This document shows positions 13,274-13,988 of a stretch of 13,988 nt of DNA, one piece after another. The position numbers and the translations under genes are program-made. The notes below the pieces were generated by a model that searched no databases, was not told the origin of the DNA, and worked only from the letters and a program-made list of their open reading frames with translations. The stretch's first letter is position 1. Each line of letters starts with the position of its first letter. Location: contig JBMFHR010000023.1 in the NCBI GenBank assembly GCA_049976725.1, positions 1-13,988 on the forward strand, in the 5' to 3' direction. Source of the DNA: Conexivisphaera sp049976725. Lineage in GTDB: Archaea; Thermoproteota; Nitrososphaeria; Conexivisphaerales; Conexivisphaeraceae.

Positions 13274-13843
13274 TTGAGCGAGAACGAGGTCAGGAGGCTC
13301 GCCGACCTCAAGCTGAAGGTCGAGGAGAGGATCAAGGACCTGGAGGACGAGCTGGAGCTTCTGAGGGAGGTGGCGCGCCTCATTGACGAGGCTCTGAGGA
13401 GGGGCAGCTTCGCCAAGGCATCGCAGGTGGCGCCCGGCGAGGAGGTCCCGAGGGCGGCCGAGGAGGGGCCGGGGGCCGTGAGGGCGCTGCGCAGGACGAG
13501 GGACGGCGTGCTCCTGGCGAACGTGAGGGTGGGCAAGGACTCCCTGACCGTTGAGGTGAACCCGGAGCTCAACCTGAGGAGCAGCATACCTCCGTTCAGG
13601 TCGTACTTCGTGAACAGGGTGCTGAACGACATGAGGGCGAAGGACGAGGAGGAGGGCAGGAGGCCCCTGAGCTACGAGGTCGAGGAGACGCAGGACGGCA
13701 GGCTCTCCAGGATAGTGATAAGGAACCCGGGCGACGAGGAGAGGGTGAACGAGCTGCTGAACATACTCACGTGGACGCTCTCGAAGATGCTGGAAAAGAT
13801 AGAGAAACCGGGGACCGGTCCCGGTCAGCCCCAGGATGAGTGA
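13274..13843 (+). CDS. Coiled-coil hypothetical protein
   Basis: 189 residues from TTG 13274; the same frame is open further upstream but lies inside amrS. Residues 3-44 form a charged coiled coil (LKVEERIKDLEDELELL), 45-70 is a Pro/Glu linker, and 75-175 looks like a small alpha/beta domain (LLANVRVGKDSLTVEVN, then helix SYFVNRVLNDM, strand SRIVIRN and a long final helix). I do not recognise the family. It starts 26 bases after amrS, so the two may be co-expressed. It ends 5 bases before the convergent thermosome gene. Confidence 0.75.
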   Translation: MSENEVRRLADLKLKVEERIKDLEDELELLREVARLIDEALRRGSFAKASQVAPGEEVPRAAEEGPGAVRALRRTRDGVLLANVRVGKDSLTVEVNPELNLRSSIPPFRSYFVNRVLNDMRAKDEEEGRRPLSYEVEETQDGRLSRIVIRNPGDEERVNELLNILTWTLSKMLEKIEKPGTGPGQPQDE

Positions 13844-13848
13844 TCGCG

Positions 13849-13988
13849 TCAGTCGAACTTGGGCGTCGAGGAGGACTCCTCGCCTTCCTCCTCCTTCTTG
13901 CCGCCCTTCTTCTCCTCCTCCTTGACCTTGCTCGCCGCTATTATGTCGTCTATCCTGAGAACCATCGAGGCGGCCTCGGTGGCGGCCT
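13849..13988 (-). CDS. Thermosome (group II chaperonin) subunit, C-terminus
   Basis: The last 45 codons of a gene that starts beyond the right edge. ATEAASMVLRIDDIIAASK is the typical end of an archaeal group II chaperonin, which folds proteins in an ATP-driven double ring. The tail after it is acidic and Lys-rich (EEEKKGGKKEEEGEESSS) and ends STPKFD rather than in Gly-Gly-Met repeats. Confidence 0.9.
   Translation of the reverse strand, partial: AATEAASMVLRIDDIIAASKVKEEEKKGGKKEEEGEESSSTPKFD

Overview
The window is a compact, GC-rich stretch of an archaeal chromosome. The markers are archaeal: RNA polymerase subunit Rpo6/RpoK, the chromatin protein Alba, a TIP49/RuvBL-type AAA+ ATPase, a pantoate-kinase-type GHMP kinase, a thermosome (group II chaperonin) C-terminus, and TATA boxes about 27 bases upstream of most start codons. 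TIP49 together with Alba points to the TACK group (Thermoproteota or Korarchaeota). Heavy AGG and ATA codon use and Arg/Glu-rich proteins fit a thermophile. The exact lineage cannot be read from the sequence alone. No CRISPR array, insertion sequence, phage gene or obvious defence system was seen.

Layout. Positions 1-119 (-) hold the N-terminus of an unidentified protein. Positions 204-1357 (-) hold a Cys-rich thioredoxin-like protein, Alba and Rpo6, each with its own promoter. Positions 1341-3728 (-) form a tight cluster of branched-chain aminotransferase, prephenate dehydratase and a class II aldolase-family protein. Positions 3792-4263 (-) hold tRNA-Ala(CGC) and tRNA-Cys(GCA) flanking a small hypothetical ORF. 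Positions 4304-6540 (-) hold a pantoate kinase translationally coupled to an MFS transporter. Positions 6612-9477 (-) hold a divergent beta-hydroxyacid dehydrogenase, TIP49 and an unrecognised 147-residue protein. An ArsR-family regulator (9627-10013, +) is divergent from that block. Glutamine synthetase and an Lrp/AsnC regulator (10089-12098, -) follow. Divergent from Lrp is an AmmeMemoRadiSam radical SAM enzyme (12183-13247, +), then a coiled-coil protein of unknown function (13274-13843, +). The thermosome gene enters convergently from the right end.

Functionally the window is mostly housekeeping: transcription and chromatin (Rpo6, Alba, TIP49), nitrogen and amino-acid metabolism (GlnA, Lrp, IlvE, PheA), CoA synthesis (PoK), protein folding and redox. 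Expression looks largely leaderless: for about a dozen genes the only convincing AT-rich box is centred 25-30 bases upstream of the start codon, including GTG and TTG starts. Several promoters sit over the 3' end or stop codon of the preceding gene. The items most worth a second look are a perfect 14-bp palindrome between lrp and glnA, a 28-bp perfect palindrome after TIP49, repeated AGTTA half-sites at the arsR promoter, a possible carboxylate carrier coupled to pantoate kinase, the Cys-rich thioredoxin-like protein, and the unrecognised protein upstream of TIP49. I do not see a clear new multi-gene system here.
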